Shown here: positions 8,967-17,521 of the stretch, piece after piece
Layout: each line of letters begins with the position of its first letter
Position numbering within the stretch: the first letter of the stretch is position 1
Origin: AP-15 sp963833745
Lineage (GTDB): Bacteria > Pseudomonadota > Alphaproteobacteria > ATCC43930 > CGMCC-115725
NCBI GenBank assembly: GCA_963833745.1
Contig: CAWHZD010000007.1
Location: 868,001-932,000 of the forward strand
Length of the DNA stretch: 64,000 nt
Direction: 5' to 3'
Translations under genes and position numbers: made by a program
Notes under the pieces: model-generated
The model's database searches: none
The model's input: the letters and a program-made list of their open reading frames with translations, nothing else
What the model was told of the DNA's origin: nothing

Positions 8967-9752
8967 CTACGGTTTATCCGGCGGGGCGCGGCCCCAGGCG
9001 ACAAAGCCGTCGTTTTTGAGGCCGGGCTTGCCGTAGGCGAGGCGCGCGCCGGCGAGGGTTTCGACCCGGCCGCCGGCGGCTTCGAGGATCGCCTGGCCGG
9101 CCGCGGTGTCCCATTCCATCGTCGTGCCGAAGCGCGGGTAGAGATCGGCCTCGCCCGCCGCGATCAGCCCGAATTTGAGCGCGCTGCCGCATTTCTTACG
9201 TTCGAGGACCGGGTAGCTTTCGAGAAATTCAGCGACCCGCCGGCTGTTCTCGTGCGAGCGGCTGTGGACGACCACGAGCCCGTGCGGCGATGCCACGCGA
9301 GCGCGAATCGGCTCGATGGCACCGCCCTGGCGCTGACGGGTTGCGGTTCCCGGCCCATAGGCGGCGTAGGTCAGCCCGACCGCCGGGCCGTGCAACACGC
9401 CCAGCACCGGCCGGCCGTCTTCGACCAGACCGATGCAGACCGCGAACTCGCCATTCCTGGCGACGAATTCGCGGGTGCCGTCGAGCGGGTCGACCACCCA
9501 GAATCGTTCTGCCGAAGGTGGCAGTCCTTCGAGGTCAACCAATTCCTCGGACACGATCGGGATGTCGGGGAACGCGTCCTGCAACATGCCGACGATGACC
9601 CGTTCGGCGCCAAGATCCGCCTCGGTGACCGGCGTCTTATCGAGCTTTTGGCGGACGTCGAAATCCTCGGCGTAGACGGCCATGACGGCCTCGCCGGCGG
9701 CGATCGCCGCCCGCCGCGCAGTTTCGAGCAGCTTGTCGTGCGGTTGGCTCAT
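8967..9752 (-). CDS. cysQ: CysQ-like 3'(2'),5'-bisphosphate nucleotidase / inositol-monophosphatase family
   Basis: A 261-residue Mg-dependent phosphatase. Metal-site motifs are in order: SEE after PDIPIV, DPLDGT in FWVVDPLDGTREF, and WDTAAGQAIL near the C-terminus, the signature of the inositol monophosphatase superfamily. CysQ removes the 3' phosphate from PAP/PAPS-type nucleotides produced in sulfate assimilation; an inositol or histidinol phosphatase role is the alternative. The ATG at 9752 overlaps the stop of the upstream hydroxylase gene as ATGA, so translation is coupled. The mechanistic link between the two is not obvious. Confidence 0.8.
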   Translation of the reverse strand: MSQPHDKLLETARRAAIAAGEAVMAVYAEDFDVRQKLDKTPVTEADLGAERVIVGMLQDAFPDIPIVSEELVDLEGLPPSAERFWVVDPLDGTREFVARNGEFAVCIGLVEDGRPVLGVLHGPAVGLTYAAYGPGTATRQRQGGAIEPIRARVASPHGLVVVHSRSHENSRRVAEFLESYPVLERKKCGSALKFGLIAAGEADLYPRFGTTMEWDTAAGQAILEAAGGRVETLAGARLAYGKPGLKNDGFVAWGRAPPDKP

Positions 9753-12088
9753 GCCGCCTTTTGTCCTTCTGCGGTGCGGATTGCATGCCACAGCCGCTCG
9801 GGCGTCACTGGCATGTCGATGTGCTCGATGCCGAGCGGGGTCAGCGCGTTGACGATCGCATTCACCAAGGCCGGCGGAGCGCCGATGGCGCCCGCTTCAC
9901 CCGCACCCTTGAGCCCGAGCGGGTTGGTGCGGCACGGCACGACATTATAGGAGAATTCGATCGCCGGCAGGTCTTCGGCGCGGGGAAGGCAGTAGTCGGT
10001 TAGCGACCCGGTCACGAGCTGACCCGTTTGCGGGTCGAAAACGGTCCGCTCGAGCATGGCCTGGCCCACTCCCTGCGCCACCCCGCCCTGCACTTGGCCG
10101 CGCAGCAGCAACGGGTTGACGACGGTGCCGAAATCGTCGACGACGAGATAGCGGACGATGTCGACATGCCCGGTTTCGGGCTCGATCTCGACCTCGCAGA
10201 CGTGGCAGCCGTTGGGGAAGGTCGGCGCAGGCGGGGTGAAATGCCCGCTCTCCGCAAAACCGGGCTCGACATCGGATGGCAATTGCGCCGGGTTGAACGC
10301 CGCCCGCACCACCGCCTCGATCCCGACCTCGCGGTCGGTGCCGGAAATTCGGAATACGCCGTCGGCAAAAGCGACGTCGACCTCGGCCGCCTCCAACAGA
10401 TGCGCGGCGATTCGGCGCCCCTTGGCAATCAGCTTTTGCGCGGCGGCGTCGACCGAAGCGCCGCCCACCGGCAACGAGCGCGAGCCGCCGGTGCCGCGGC
10501 CAAAGGCGACCGCCGCGGTGTCGCCCTGCACCACTCGGATCTGGTCGAGCGGCAGCCCGAACCGTTCGGCGGCGAGCTGGGCGTAAGCGGTCTGATGGCC
10601 CTGGCCCGAGGACTGCGTGCCCATTACCATCGTCAAGGTGCCGCTCGGGTCGAAGCGCAGCTCGGCGAATTCGTCAGGCGGCATCCCCGACTGCTCGATA
10701 TAGACGGCATAGCCGATGCCGCGACAGCGCCCGTGCGCGGCCGAGGCGGCCTGCCGTGCCGCAAAGCCCGCGACATCGGCGGCGGCGAGCGCCTCCTCCA
10801 TGTTGCGGGCAAAGGCACCGCTGTCGTAGACGAGGCCAAGCGGGGTCGAGTAGGGCATCGCCTCGGGACGGATCAAATTGCGCCGGCGCAACTCCTGCGG
10901 TGCGACGCCGAGGCGGCGTGCGGCGTAATCGATCAGGCGCTCGATCGCATAGGCGGCTTCCGGCCGCCCGGCGCCACGATAGGCGTCAACCGGCACCGTA
11001 TGGGTGAACACCCCCTTGACCGCGACATGGATCGCCGGGATCGCGTAAACCCCGCTGAACATGACGGCACCCGACGCGGTCGGGATCTCCGGCGCAAAAT
11101 TCGACAGGTAGGCACCCATATTGGCGATCGTCGTGACCGACAGCCCGAGAAAATGCAGCTCGTCGTCGAGCGCCAGTTCAAGCCGAGTGACATTGTCGCG
11201 ACCCTGCGTGTCGGTCATGAACGCGTCGGAGCGCTCGGGTGTCCATTTGACCGGCCGGCGGACTTTCTTGGCGGCCCACAGCACCAATACATGTTCAGGA
11301 TAAAGAAATAATTTCATCCCGAACCCGCCGCCGACGTCGCGGGTGACGACACGGATGCGGTTTTCCGGGATTTTGAAAATGCTTTCGGCCAGCAGGCTAC
11401 GCAGGAAATGCGAGCCCTGGGTCGAACTCCACAGGGTATAGGCTTCCTCGCCGCCATCGTATTCGCCGACGGCGCCGCGCGGCTCCATCGAATTGACGAC
11501 GATGCGGTTGTTGACCAGATCGAGCGCTATGCGGTGGCGCGCCGCCGCCACCGCGCGCTCGACCGCGGCGGCATCGCCCACTCCCCAATCGAAGGCGAGG
11601 TTGCCGGGCGCCTCGTCCCACACCAGCGGCTGACCGGGATCGAGCCCATGCGCGGTCTCGACCGCGGCCGGCAGGGTTTCGTAATCGACTTCGATCAGCT
11701 CGGCCGCGTCGCGCGCCACGTCAAGGCTTTCGGCGACGACCATCGCCACCGTGTCGCCGACATGCCGCACCCGGTCGCGGACGATCGCCGGCCGCACCGG
11801 CAATGGCGACATCGAGCCGTCGCGATTGGTGACCCCGCTGAGGCACGGGATCGGGCCGAGCCCGTCGCGCGCCAAGTCGTCGCCGGTCAGCACGGCGAGC
11901 ACGCCGGGGACGGTTGAGGCAGCCGTGGTGGCGATCTCGCGGATGCGGGCATGTGCATGCGGCGAGCGCAACATAAAGGCGTGGGCTTGGCGGGGCAGGA
12001 CGAGATCGTCGACGTAATTTCCCTGGCCGGTCAAGAAGCGCCGATCCTCGACGCGGCGAACCGGCTGGCCGATGCCGAATTGATTCAT
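9749..12088 (-). CDS. Xanthine dehydrogenase family molybdopterin-binding subunit (copy 1)
   Basis: A 779-residue large subunit of the xanthine oxidase/CO dehydrogenase (CoxL) family, which binds the molybdopterin cytosine dinucleotide cofactor and hydroxylates aldehydes, purines or N-heterocycles. Visible motifs: VDDLVLPRQAHAFMLRSPHAHA at the N-terminus, GGGFGMK in the Moco domain, AYRGAGRPEA, which is not the AYRCSFR active loop of form I CO dehydrogenase, and GAGEAGAIGAPPA near the end with the catalytic glutamate. GGAGG lies 11 bases before ATG 12088. The FAD (CoxM-like) and 2Fe-2S (CoxS-like) subunits are not adjacent, so partners must be encoded elsewhere. Substrate unknown. Confidence 0.85.
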   Translation of the reverse strand: MNQFGIGQPVRRVEDRRFLTGQGNYVDDLVLPRQAHAFMLRSPHAHARIREIATTAASTVPGVLAVLTGDDLARDGLGPIPCLSGVTNRDGSMSPLPVRPAIVRDRVRHVGDTVAMVVAESLDVARDAAELIEVDYETLPAAVETAHGLDPGQPLVWDEAPGNLAFDWGVGDAAAVERAVAAARHRIALDLVNNRIVVNSMEPRGAVGEYDGGEEAYTLWSSTQGSHFLRSLLAESIFKIPENRIRVVTRDVGGGFGMKLFLYPEHVLVLWAAKKVRRPVKWTPERSDAFMTDTQGRDNVTRLELALDDELHFLGLSVTTIANMGAYLSNFAPEIPTASGAVMFSGVYAIPAIHVAVKGVFTHTVPVDAYRGAGRPEAAYAIERLIDYAARRLGVAPQELRRRNLIRPEAMPYSTPLGLVYDSGAFARNMEEALAAADVAGFAARQAASAAHGRCRGIGYAVYIEQSGMPPDEFAELRFDPSGTLTMVMGTQSSGQGHQTAYAQLAAERFGLPLDQIRVVQGDTAAVAFGRGTGGSRSLPVGGASVDAAAQKLIAKGRRIAAHLLEAAEVDVAFADGVFRISGTDREVGIEAVVRAAFNPAQLPSDVEPGFAESGHFTPPAPTFPNGCHVCEVEIEPETGHVDIVRYLVVDDFGTVVNPLLLRGQVQGGVAQGVGQAMLERTVFDPQTGQLVTGSLTDYCLPRAEDLPAIEFSYNVVPCRTNPLGLKGAGEAGAIGAPPALVNAIVNALTPLGIEHIDMPVTPERLWHAIRTAEGQKAA

Positions 12089-12222
12089 CAAACGCGACCT
12101 CCGACTTCCGGCATATCGGCGGCAGGCCCGCGTTTTGCTATAGCGCAGCGCCGAGGTCCTGATGCACGGCAGTCCGTCTCGCCGGCCGGCAACCGCCTCG
12201 CCTACCTTGCCGTGAAGGCCCG

Positions 12223-13437
12223 CTAGCGCATGCGTGAGCCCGGATCCATCCCCAGATACACCCGGCCGCCGATCGGGTACCACTCGGGCGCGATCGTGAC
12301 GGTCTGGCCGACGACGTGCAGGTCGCGCCAGCACTCGGCGAGGCGGCTCTCGCGCTTGAACGACGTGCTGCCGCCGTGCCGGTACATCAAATCCATCGCC
12401 TCGCGCGCGCTGTCGGCGGCGTAAATGGCGGCCAATCGGCAGCGGGCGCGTTGCTCGAGGGTGGTGTCGTCGCCGGCGGCGACCGTGTTCCACAGCTCTA
12501 CGATCTGCGCGCTGCGGTAGGCGCGCCCGGCGTTCAGGATCGCATCGGCCCGCCCGACGGCGTCCTGAACCTGCGGATTCTCGCACAGCATGCCCGGTCC
12601 CCGGCCGCGCGGCGTCTTGCCACCGGCCAGTTCGATCAGCGCGTCGATGCCGGCCCGCGCGATGCCGGTGATCACGGCGCTGTGGTGCGGTCCGACCCAG
12701 CACTGGACCGGCAAGGCGTAGGTGATCCCAGGCCAGCGCTCCCACTGGTTGTCGAGCGGAATGCCGGCGTGGGGCATCGTCCGCCGCTCCGGCAGGAAGA
12801 CGTCCGCGACCGTCCAGTCGAAGCTGCCGGTCCCGCGCAGCCCGGCCACGTCCCAGCTCCCCGGCACGATCTCCGCTTGCGCGCGCGGGAAAACCCCGCG
12901 CCAGTAGTGGGCGCCGCCGTCCGGGCGGCGGCGCGGCTGGCCGTCGTCGAGAACCTGGAAGCTGCCGAGCATCCAGGCGCTCTCCTGACAGCCGCTGCCA
13001 AAGCTCCAGCGCCCGCTGACGCGATAGCCGCCCGCGACCGGCACCGCCTGTCCGCCGCCCGGCACGGCGGTGCCGGCGATGACGGTGTCGGCTCCGTGCG
13101 CGTAGATCTCACGGACCCCCTCATCCGGCAGCCCGAGGGTGACGAGCTGGCCGACACTGTTGTTGGCAATGTTCCAGCCGACCGAGCCGGCGCCCTCGGC
13201 CAGAAATTCCACGACGCGCAGATAGGTCAGCGGGTCGGCCTGCAAGCCGCCCAGCGCACGCGGGATGACCAGTCGGTAGAAGCCGGCGGCGTGCAATTGC
13301 TCGACCAAGGCTTGCGGCAGGCGCTGCTCGCGTTCGATCTCCTCACGATAGCCGCGCAGCACCGGCCGCAGGGCGGCCGCAGCCCGCACTACGGGTTGCT
13401 CGTCGACATCTACCGGTAAACGCGTCTCTTCGGCCAT
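12223..13437 (-). CDS. Acyl-CoA dehydrogenase-fold flavin monooxygenase-like protein
   Basis: A 404-residue member of the acyl-CoA dehydrogenase superfamily, of the branch containing group D flavin monooxygenases such as HsaA, DszC and indole oxygenase IifC. Visible: FYRLVIPRALGGLQADP and GSVGWNIANNS in the N-terminal helices, WSFGSGC in the beta domain, LRGTGSFDW, and a C-terminal helical domain ending DLHVVGQT. Such enzymes use reduced flavin from a separate reductase; none is adjacent. Two ATGs are possible: 13446 lies too close to AGGAGGAG, 13437 has better spacing and I prefer it. Neighbours are other catabolic genes on the same strand. Confidence 0.78.
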   Translation of the reverse strand: MAEETRLPVDVDEQPVVRAAAALRPVLRGYREEIEREQRLPQALVEQLHAAGFYRLVIPRALGGLQADPLTYLRVVEFLAEGAGSVGWNIANNSVGQLVTLGLPDEGVREIYAHGADTVIAGTAVPGGGQAVPVAGGYRVSGRWSFGSGCQESAWMLGSFQVLDDGQPRRRPDGGAHYWRGVFPRAQAEIVPGSWDVAGLRGTGSFDWTVADVFLPERRTMPHAGIPLDNQWERWPGITYALPVQCWVGPHHSAVITGIARAGIDALIELAGGKTPRGRGPGMLCENPQVQDAVGRADAILNAGRAYRSAQIVELWNTVAAGDDTTLEQRARCRLAAIYAADSAREAMDLMYRHGGSTSFKRESRLAECWRDLHVVGQTVTIAPEWYPIGGRVYLGMDPGSRMR

Positions 13438-13598
13438 CGTGTACATGCTCCTCCTGCCGCCGTTCGGGTCACCAAGACTGGGCGCAGTCTACCACCGTGC
13501 CGGCGCCGTGGATCGGCGACCACGCTGTTGCTCATTAACCTGCAAGAACATGCACGGGTTTTGGCCGGGGGTCCCGGTCCCCGTTACGATCGCCACCA

Positions 13599-14747
13599 TC
13601 AGACCGGAGCCCGTGCATAGAACCGGATGGCGTTATCCCACAGGAGCTTGCGCTTGCGCGCCGGCTCCATCGTCCAGTCGAGCACGAGCGAGGCCGATTC
13701 GGGGAAATGACTTTCGCCATGCGGATAGTCGGACGCGTACATCAGCACCTGATCGCCGACCAGATCGATGACGGCGTTGGTCAATTTGGCACCCTCGGGG
13801 ATCTCGATGCTCTGAAAGTAGCGCCCGCCGGTTACGTACTCGCTCGGCTTGTGCGCAAGCTCGGGGAGTGCCGCTTTGATCGTCCGGGCGTGTTCGTCGA
13901 GCCGCGCCATCCAAAACGGCAGCCAGCCGTGGCCGGCTTCCAACGTGCCGACGCGCAAAGTCGGGTGGCGGTCCATCACCCCGCTGCCGATCAGCGCCGC
14001 CATGTTGCGCATGCCGCACCAGGGGTGCGCCGCCGAGCGCTGGAGCCACAGATTGTCCCAGGTGTCCTGCCCGCCCGGCGCATAGGGCGGCATCACCGTG
14101 AAGGTGTGAAGCACGACCGCGAGATCGAGCTCGGCGGCTTCGGCGTAGAGCGGCTCCAAGGCCGGGTGGTCGAGCGGCATGCCGGCGGGCGCGTAGACCA
14201 TCATTCCCCAGGCCCAACGGGCTTGGCCCCAGCGGCGGATCTCGGCGAGCGCACCGTCGATGTCGCGGGCGCCGGCCAGAACCACGCCGCCAAGCCGGCT
14301 CGGATATGCGCTGCAATAGTCGTCCATCCAGTGGTGATAGGCACGGTACATCGCCATTTCGAGGGTCACGTCGTCGCCGGCTGTCCAGGTGCCGAACCAG
14401 CCCGAGGGCAGCGTCAGGTTCACGTCGACGCCCTCAAAATCCATGTCCCTGATGCGCTCGCCGGGATCGGCGTCGACCCGCGGCGAAGGCTCGCGCGACC
14501 GCTTCACGCCGGTGAAGCCGGTCATGTACCCGCTCGGCGCTTCGTCGGGTTCAGCCGTGCCGAGGCGGCGACGATAGCGGCGCTGCCCCTTGGTGTAGGT
14601 CACATGGCCGGAACGGCCCTCGGACTTGTAAACCTCCCAGTCTTGCAGCCGGTCCTTTTCGACTGCGCTCAAATAGCGGGCAAGAATGCGGGCATCGGGG
14701 CCGACATGCGTGTCGGAGTCGAAGATCCTGAAGCCGTCGCGGGCCAT
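13599..14747 (-). CDS. Amidohydrolase family (amidohydrolase_2) metal-dependent hydrolase or decarboxylase
   Basis: A 382-residue TIM-barrel protein of the amidohydrolase 2 group (ACMSD / gamma-resorcylate decarboxylase relatives). The N-terminal FDSDTHVGP corresponds to the metal-binding DxHxx segment; LHTF in the middle and DYPHGES near the end carry the expected His and Asp. Substrates in this group are usually aromatic or cyclic acids, split by hydrolysis or decarboxylation. It is 31 bases downstream of the PEP mutase-family gene (14779-15711) and probably co-transcribed with it. The exact reaction cannot be deduced. Confidence 0.82.
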   Translation of the reverse strand: MARDGFRIFDSDTHVGPDARILARYLSAVEKDRLQDWEVYKSEGRSGHVTYTKGQRRYRRRLGTAEPDEAPSGYMTGFTGVKRSREPSPRVDADPGERIRDMDFEGVDVNLTLPSGWFGTWTAGDDVTLEMAMYRAYHHWMDDYCSAYPSRLGGVVLAGARDIDGALAEIRRWGQARWAWGMMVYAPAGMPLDHPALEPLYAEAAELDLAVVLHTFTVMPPYAPGGQDTWDNLWLQRSAAHPWCGMRNMAALIGSGVMDRHPTLRVGTLEAGHGWLPFWMARLDEHARTIKAALPELAHKPSEYVTGGRYFQSIEIPEGAKLTNAVIDLVGDQVLMYASDYPHGESHFPESASLVLDWTMEPARKRKLLWDNAIRFYARAPV

Positions 14748-14778
14748 GACTTACTCCTCCTCGAACGGACGGTGACAA

Positions 14779-15711
14779 CTATCGGCGGCGATCGCCCGAC
14801 GAAAGATAGCGTTGTTCGAGCGCCTGTTGCTTTGCTCCGCTTTCGCCCTCCTCCGGCACCTCAGGTGCGCGATAAGGCTTGTCGCGCCGGCTCTCGAGGA
14901 AGGCGTCCCAGGCTTTCACGCCGCTCGATTGGAACGCGGTCATGAAGTCGGACAGGGCCGCCCAGGTGACGTGGTGAGTAAAGCCCGGATACCAGGCAAT
15001 GGTGACGCCGAGCGCCAGATGTTCGTCGAGGTCGAGATAGCGCCCGAGCTTCCCCTTCATAAACGAAAACGGCCCGGTTACCGCGGCGCGCGCCGCTTTA
15101 ATTTCGTCAACCGAATGGGGCGACTCGAACTGCACCCAGTCGACGCCGGCCTCCGCGCGGTAAGCCTGCAACCGTGCGATCGTATCCTCCAGTGTGCCCG
15201 TTGCGGCATCGCGGGCGTAGCACTGCGCCATAACGACAAAATTCGGATCGAGCTCGTTCTTCATGTCGACCGCTGCACGATAGCGCGCAATCGCCTGGTC
15301 GAGCGGCACGACCTCGACGCCCGCGCTCTGCGTCTTGCGCTTGCCCTCGATCGGCTGGTCGTCGATGCGTATTCCGGCAACGCCCGCCCGGATGCATTCG
15401 CGTACCATCCGGCGCACCGCCATGATCCCGCCGTGGCCGGTGTCGCCGTCCATGATCACCGGGATCGACACGCTGTCGGCAATCCACCCGGAGATTGTTA
15501 CGCACTCGGTCATCGTCGCGGTGCCGACGTCTGCCAGACCGGTATAAGCACCGACCACCCCGCCGGTGCCGACAAACAACGCCTCGCAACCGGCTCCCTC
15601 CATGATCCGGGCGTGCGCCGCGGTGGGCGGATGGAGGACCGCCAGAACCTTGTCCCGGCGATGGATCAGATCCTGCAGGCGCGCCGATTTTGACGGTGGC
15701 TTTGCGCTCAT
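14779..15711 (-). CDS. Isocitrate lyase / PEP mutase superfamily enzyme
   Basis: A 310-residue TIM-barrel lyase. Typical superfamily elements: an N-terminal HPPTAAHARIMEGAGCEALFVGTGG, MDGDTGHGG (Mg-binding Asp), IRIDDQ and WVQFESP. It acts on alpha-hydroxy or alpha-keto acids by C-C or P-C bond chemistry, for example as an oxaloacetate decarboxylase or methylisocitrate lyase-like enzyme. The isocitrate lyase KKCGH loop is not seen; in its place is KRKTQSAG. ATG 15711 is preferred to 15717 by spacing from GGGGGA. It heads the minus-strand run that includes the amidohydrolase. Confidence 0.8.
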   Translation of the reverse strand: MSAKPPSKSARLQDLIHRRDKVLAVLHPPTAAHARIMEGAGCEALFVGTGGVVGAYTGLADVGTATMTECVTISGWIADSVSIPVIMDGDTGHGGIMAVRRMVRECIRAGVAGIRIDDQPIEGKRKTQSAGVEVVPLDQAIARYRAAVDMKNELDPNFVVMAQCYARDAATGTLEDTIARLQAYRAEAGVDWVQFESPHSVDEIKAARAAVTGPFSFMKGKLGRYLDLDEHLALGVTIAWYPGFTHHVTWAALSDFMTAFQSSGVKAWDAFLESRRDKPYRAPEVPEEGESGAKQQALEQRYLSSGDRRR

Positions 15712-16094
15712 GACCATTCCCCCACAATTTCGAGCCGTCCGGCGGCGAGGATCCGGCGACGAGAATACCGTAGACGGACGCACCGTGCCGAGTTCACCGC
15801 GCTTTTATCTTAACCGGGATGTCCTCGATTTCGTGACAGATCACTCGAACCGCGTTCCACGTTATTCTTCCAAGCCCGCGCCCGAGACGCCGAACGTGAT
15901 CCCAAGCCGACCAGACGCGGGCCAAAATGCGCGACGATACAGCCGTTGCAGCGTAACAACTGCCTTACCGGCAAGGGGCGCTGACGTCGCACGAAGTATT
16001 AAATATGATTGCCGCCCCGATCGCGGCGCGAGCAAGAGCTCTTTCCTGATCGCCTTGTGCATTACCGAGCCCGGACAATCACAGGACAAGACGC
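15712..16094. other. Intergenic stretch without a recognisable gene
   Basis: This is the divergent region between the minus-strand lyase gene and the plus-strand GFA gene. I see no conserved ORF, repeat or RNA structure. It probably contains both promoters, but no convincing -35/-10 pair stands out. Confidence 0.4.
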
Positions 16095-16496
16095 ATGAAG
16101 ATCGACGGACACTGTCATTGCGGCGAGATCACCTTCGAGGCGGAGGTCGATCCCGGCACGCTCACCATCTGTCACTGCACCGACTGCCAAACTCTCACCG
16201 GTTCGGCGTTTCGCGTGAACATCCCCACCGCGGCCGAGCATTTCGTGCTGCGCAACGGCACGCCGAAGAGCTATGTGAAAACTGCCGAAAGCGGCAACAA
16301 ACGCCGCCACGCCTTCTGCGGCAATTGCGGCACGCCCATCTATGCCTGCGCGGTGGACAATCCGCTAAGCTATGCCTTGCGCGTCGGGACGATCACCCAG
16401 CGCGCGGCCTTTTCACCGCGACGGCAAAGCTGGCGGCGCTCTGCGCTGCATTGGGTGGACGCGCTCGCCGCGGTGCCGGCGACCGAAAAAGGGTGA
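16095..16496 (+). CDS. GFA (glutathione-dependent formaldehyde-activating) family protein
   Basis: A 133-residue zinc protein of the GFA/CENP-V fold. All zinc-binding cysteine clusters are present: CHCG near residue 7, CHCTDCQ near residue 27 and CGNCGTPIY near residue 78. The founding enzyme Gfa condenses formaldehyde with glutathione, but most family members have unknown substrates. Length is normal for the family. It is a single gene between divergent and convergent neighbours, so context adds nothing. Confidence 0.85.
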   Translation: MKIDGHCHCGEITFEAEVDPGTLTICHCTDCQTLTGSAFRVNIPTAAEHFVLRNGTPKSYVKTAESGNKRRHAFCGNCGTPIYACAVDNPLSYALRVGTITQRAAFSPRRQSWRRSALHWVDALAAVPATEKG

Positions 16497-16513
16497 CGCC
16501 GAGCGCGAATGCT

Positions 16514-17425
16514 TTAGGCGAGGCCCAGCTTCGGCCGCACCCACTCAGCCAGTTTGTGGATTGCCTCGTCCGCTTCCGGCAAATGTCCGGCGGAAAAATG
16601 GAAGACGTGCTGCATCTGCCCGAACACGTCGAGCCTGACATCGACGCCGGCCTGCCTGGCGCGCTCGGCGAGCCGGCGGCTGTCGTCCAATAAGGTCTCG
16701 TCGCCGCCCACCTGGATGTAGACCGGCGGCAAGCCTTTGAGGTCTGCGTAAAGCGGGTTGGCCAACGGGTCCTTGCGATCGCCACCTTCACCGAGAAAGG
16801 CCGCGGCCATTACCTCGACGACTTCCTTCTGAACAATCGCATCCTTCTCGCGATTGGAAACCAGCGTCTCGCCGGTGAATTCCATGTCGACCCACGGCGA
16901 GAGCGGCATCGTCGCCGCCGGCATCGGCAGGCTGCGCTCGCGCGCCCGCAGCAGCGTGGTGACGGCGAGCGCACCGCCCGCCGAGTCACCCGTCAAGGCG
17001 ATATGACCCGGCTCGATCCCCCGGTCGAGCAGCCCCCGGTAGGCGCAGAGCGCATCATCGACAGGCGCCGGGTGCACATGCTCCGGGGCGCGGCGGTAGT
17101 GCGGGATCAAGGCGCGGCAGCCGATCGCCTTGGCCAGGTGACCGTAGACCTTGCGATGCGTATACATCGACGCGGTCATATAGCCGCCGCCATGCAGGCA
17201 CAGCACGACCCGGTCCTCGGCGCAGCCTTTGGGCGCCGCCCACAACGCCGGCACGCCGCCCGCATCGGTTTCGAGGTAATCAACGCCGCCGGGTTCCGCC
17301 GTTACATCGCCCCAGTGCTCGAACATCAGCCGGAGCTCGTCCAGCGGCATTTGCGGGTTGGCCGCGAGCGCCGCCGTCCAGCTGCGATAAAGCGTCGTCA
17401 GCCCCTCGGATTCCCGGCTCGCCAT
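16514..17425 (-). CDS. Alpha/beta hydrolase of the hormone-sensitive lipase family
   Basis: A 303-residue esterase. HGGGY (oxyanion hole) lies in VVLCLHGGGYMTAS and the nucleophile is in GDSAGGALAV; a D in GGDETLLDD and the His in QMQHVFHF complete the expected triad. The family hydrolyses short-chain acyl esters or amides. ATG 17425 follows GGAGGAG at a good distance; a further TTG upstream is less likely. The next gene downstream of the promoter side, on the same strand, is a luciferase-like oxidoreductase 96 bases away, so a shared transcript is possible. Confidence 0.88.
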   Translation of the reverse strand: MASRESEGLTTLYRSWTAALAANPQMPLDELRLMFEHWGDVTAEPGGVDYLETDAGGVPALWAAPKGCAEDRVVLCLHGGGYMTASMYTHRKVYGHLAKAIGCRALIPHYRRAPEHVHPAPVDDALCAYRGLLDRGIEPGHIALTGDSAGGALAVTTLLRARERSLPMPAATMPLSPWVDMEFTGETLVSNREKDAIVQKEVVEVMAAAFLGEGGDRKDPLANPLYADLKGLPPVYIQVGGDETLLDDSRRLAERARQAGVDVRLDVFGQMQHVFHFSAGHLPEADEAIHKLAEWVRPKLGLA

Positions 17426-17521
17426 CGTTTTCTCCTCCGCCAAAGGACGCGACCATTCTCCGCGAGGACTTGGCCCGAATGTGCCGGCTGTGCCGGACCG
17501 GTGCGCGCACGGCGGCCCGGC

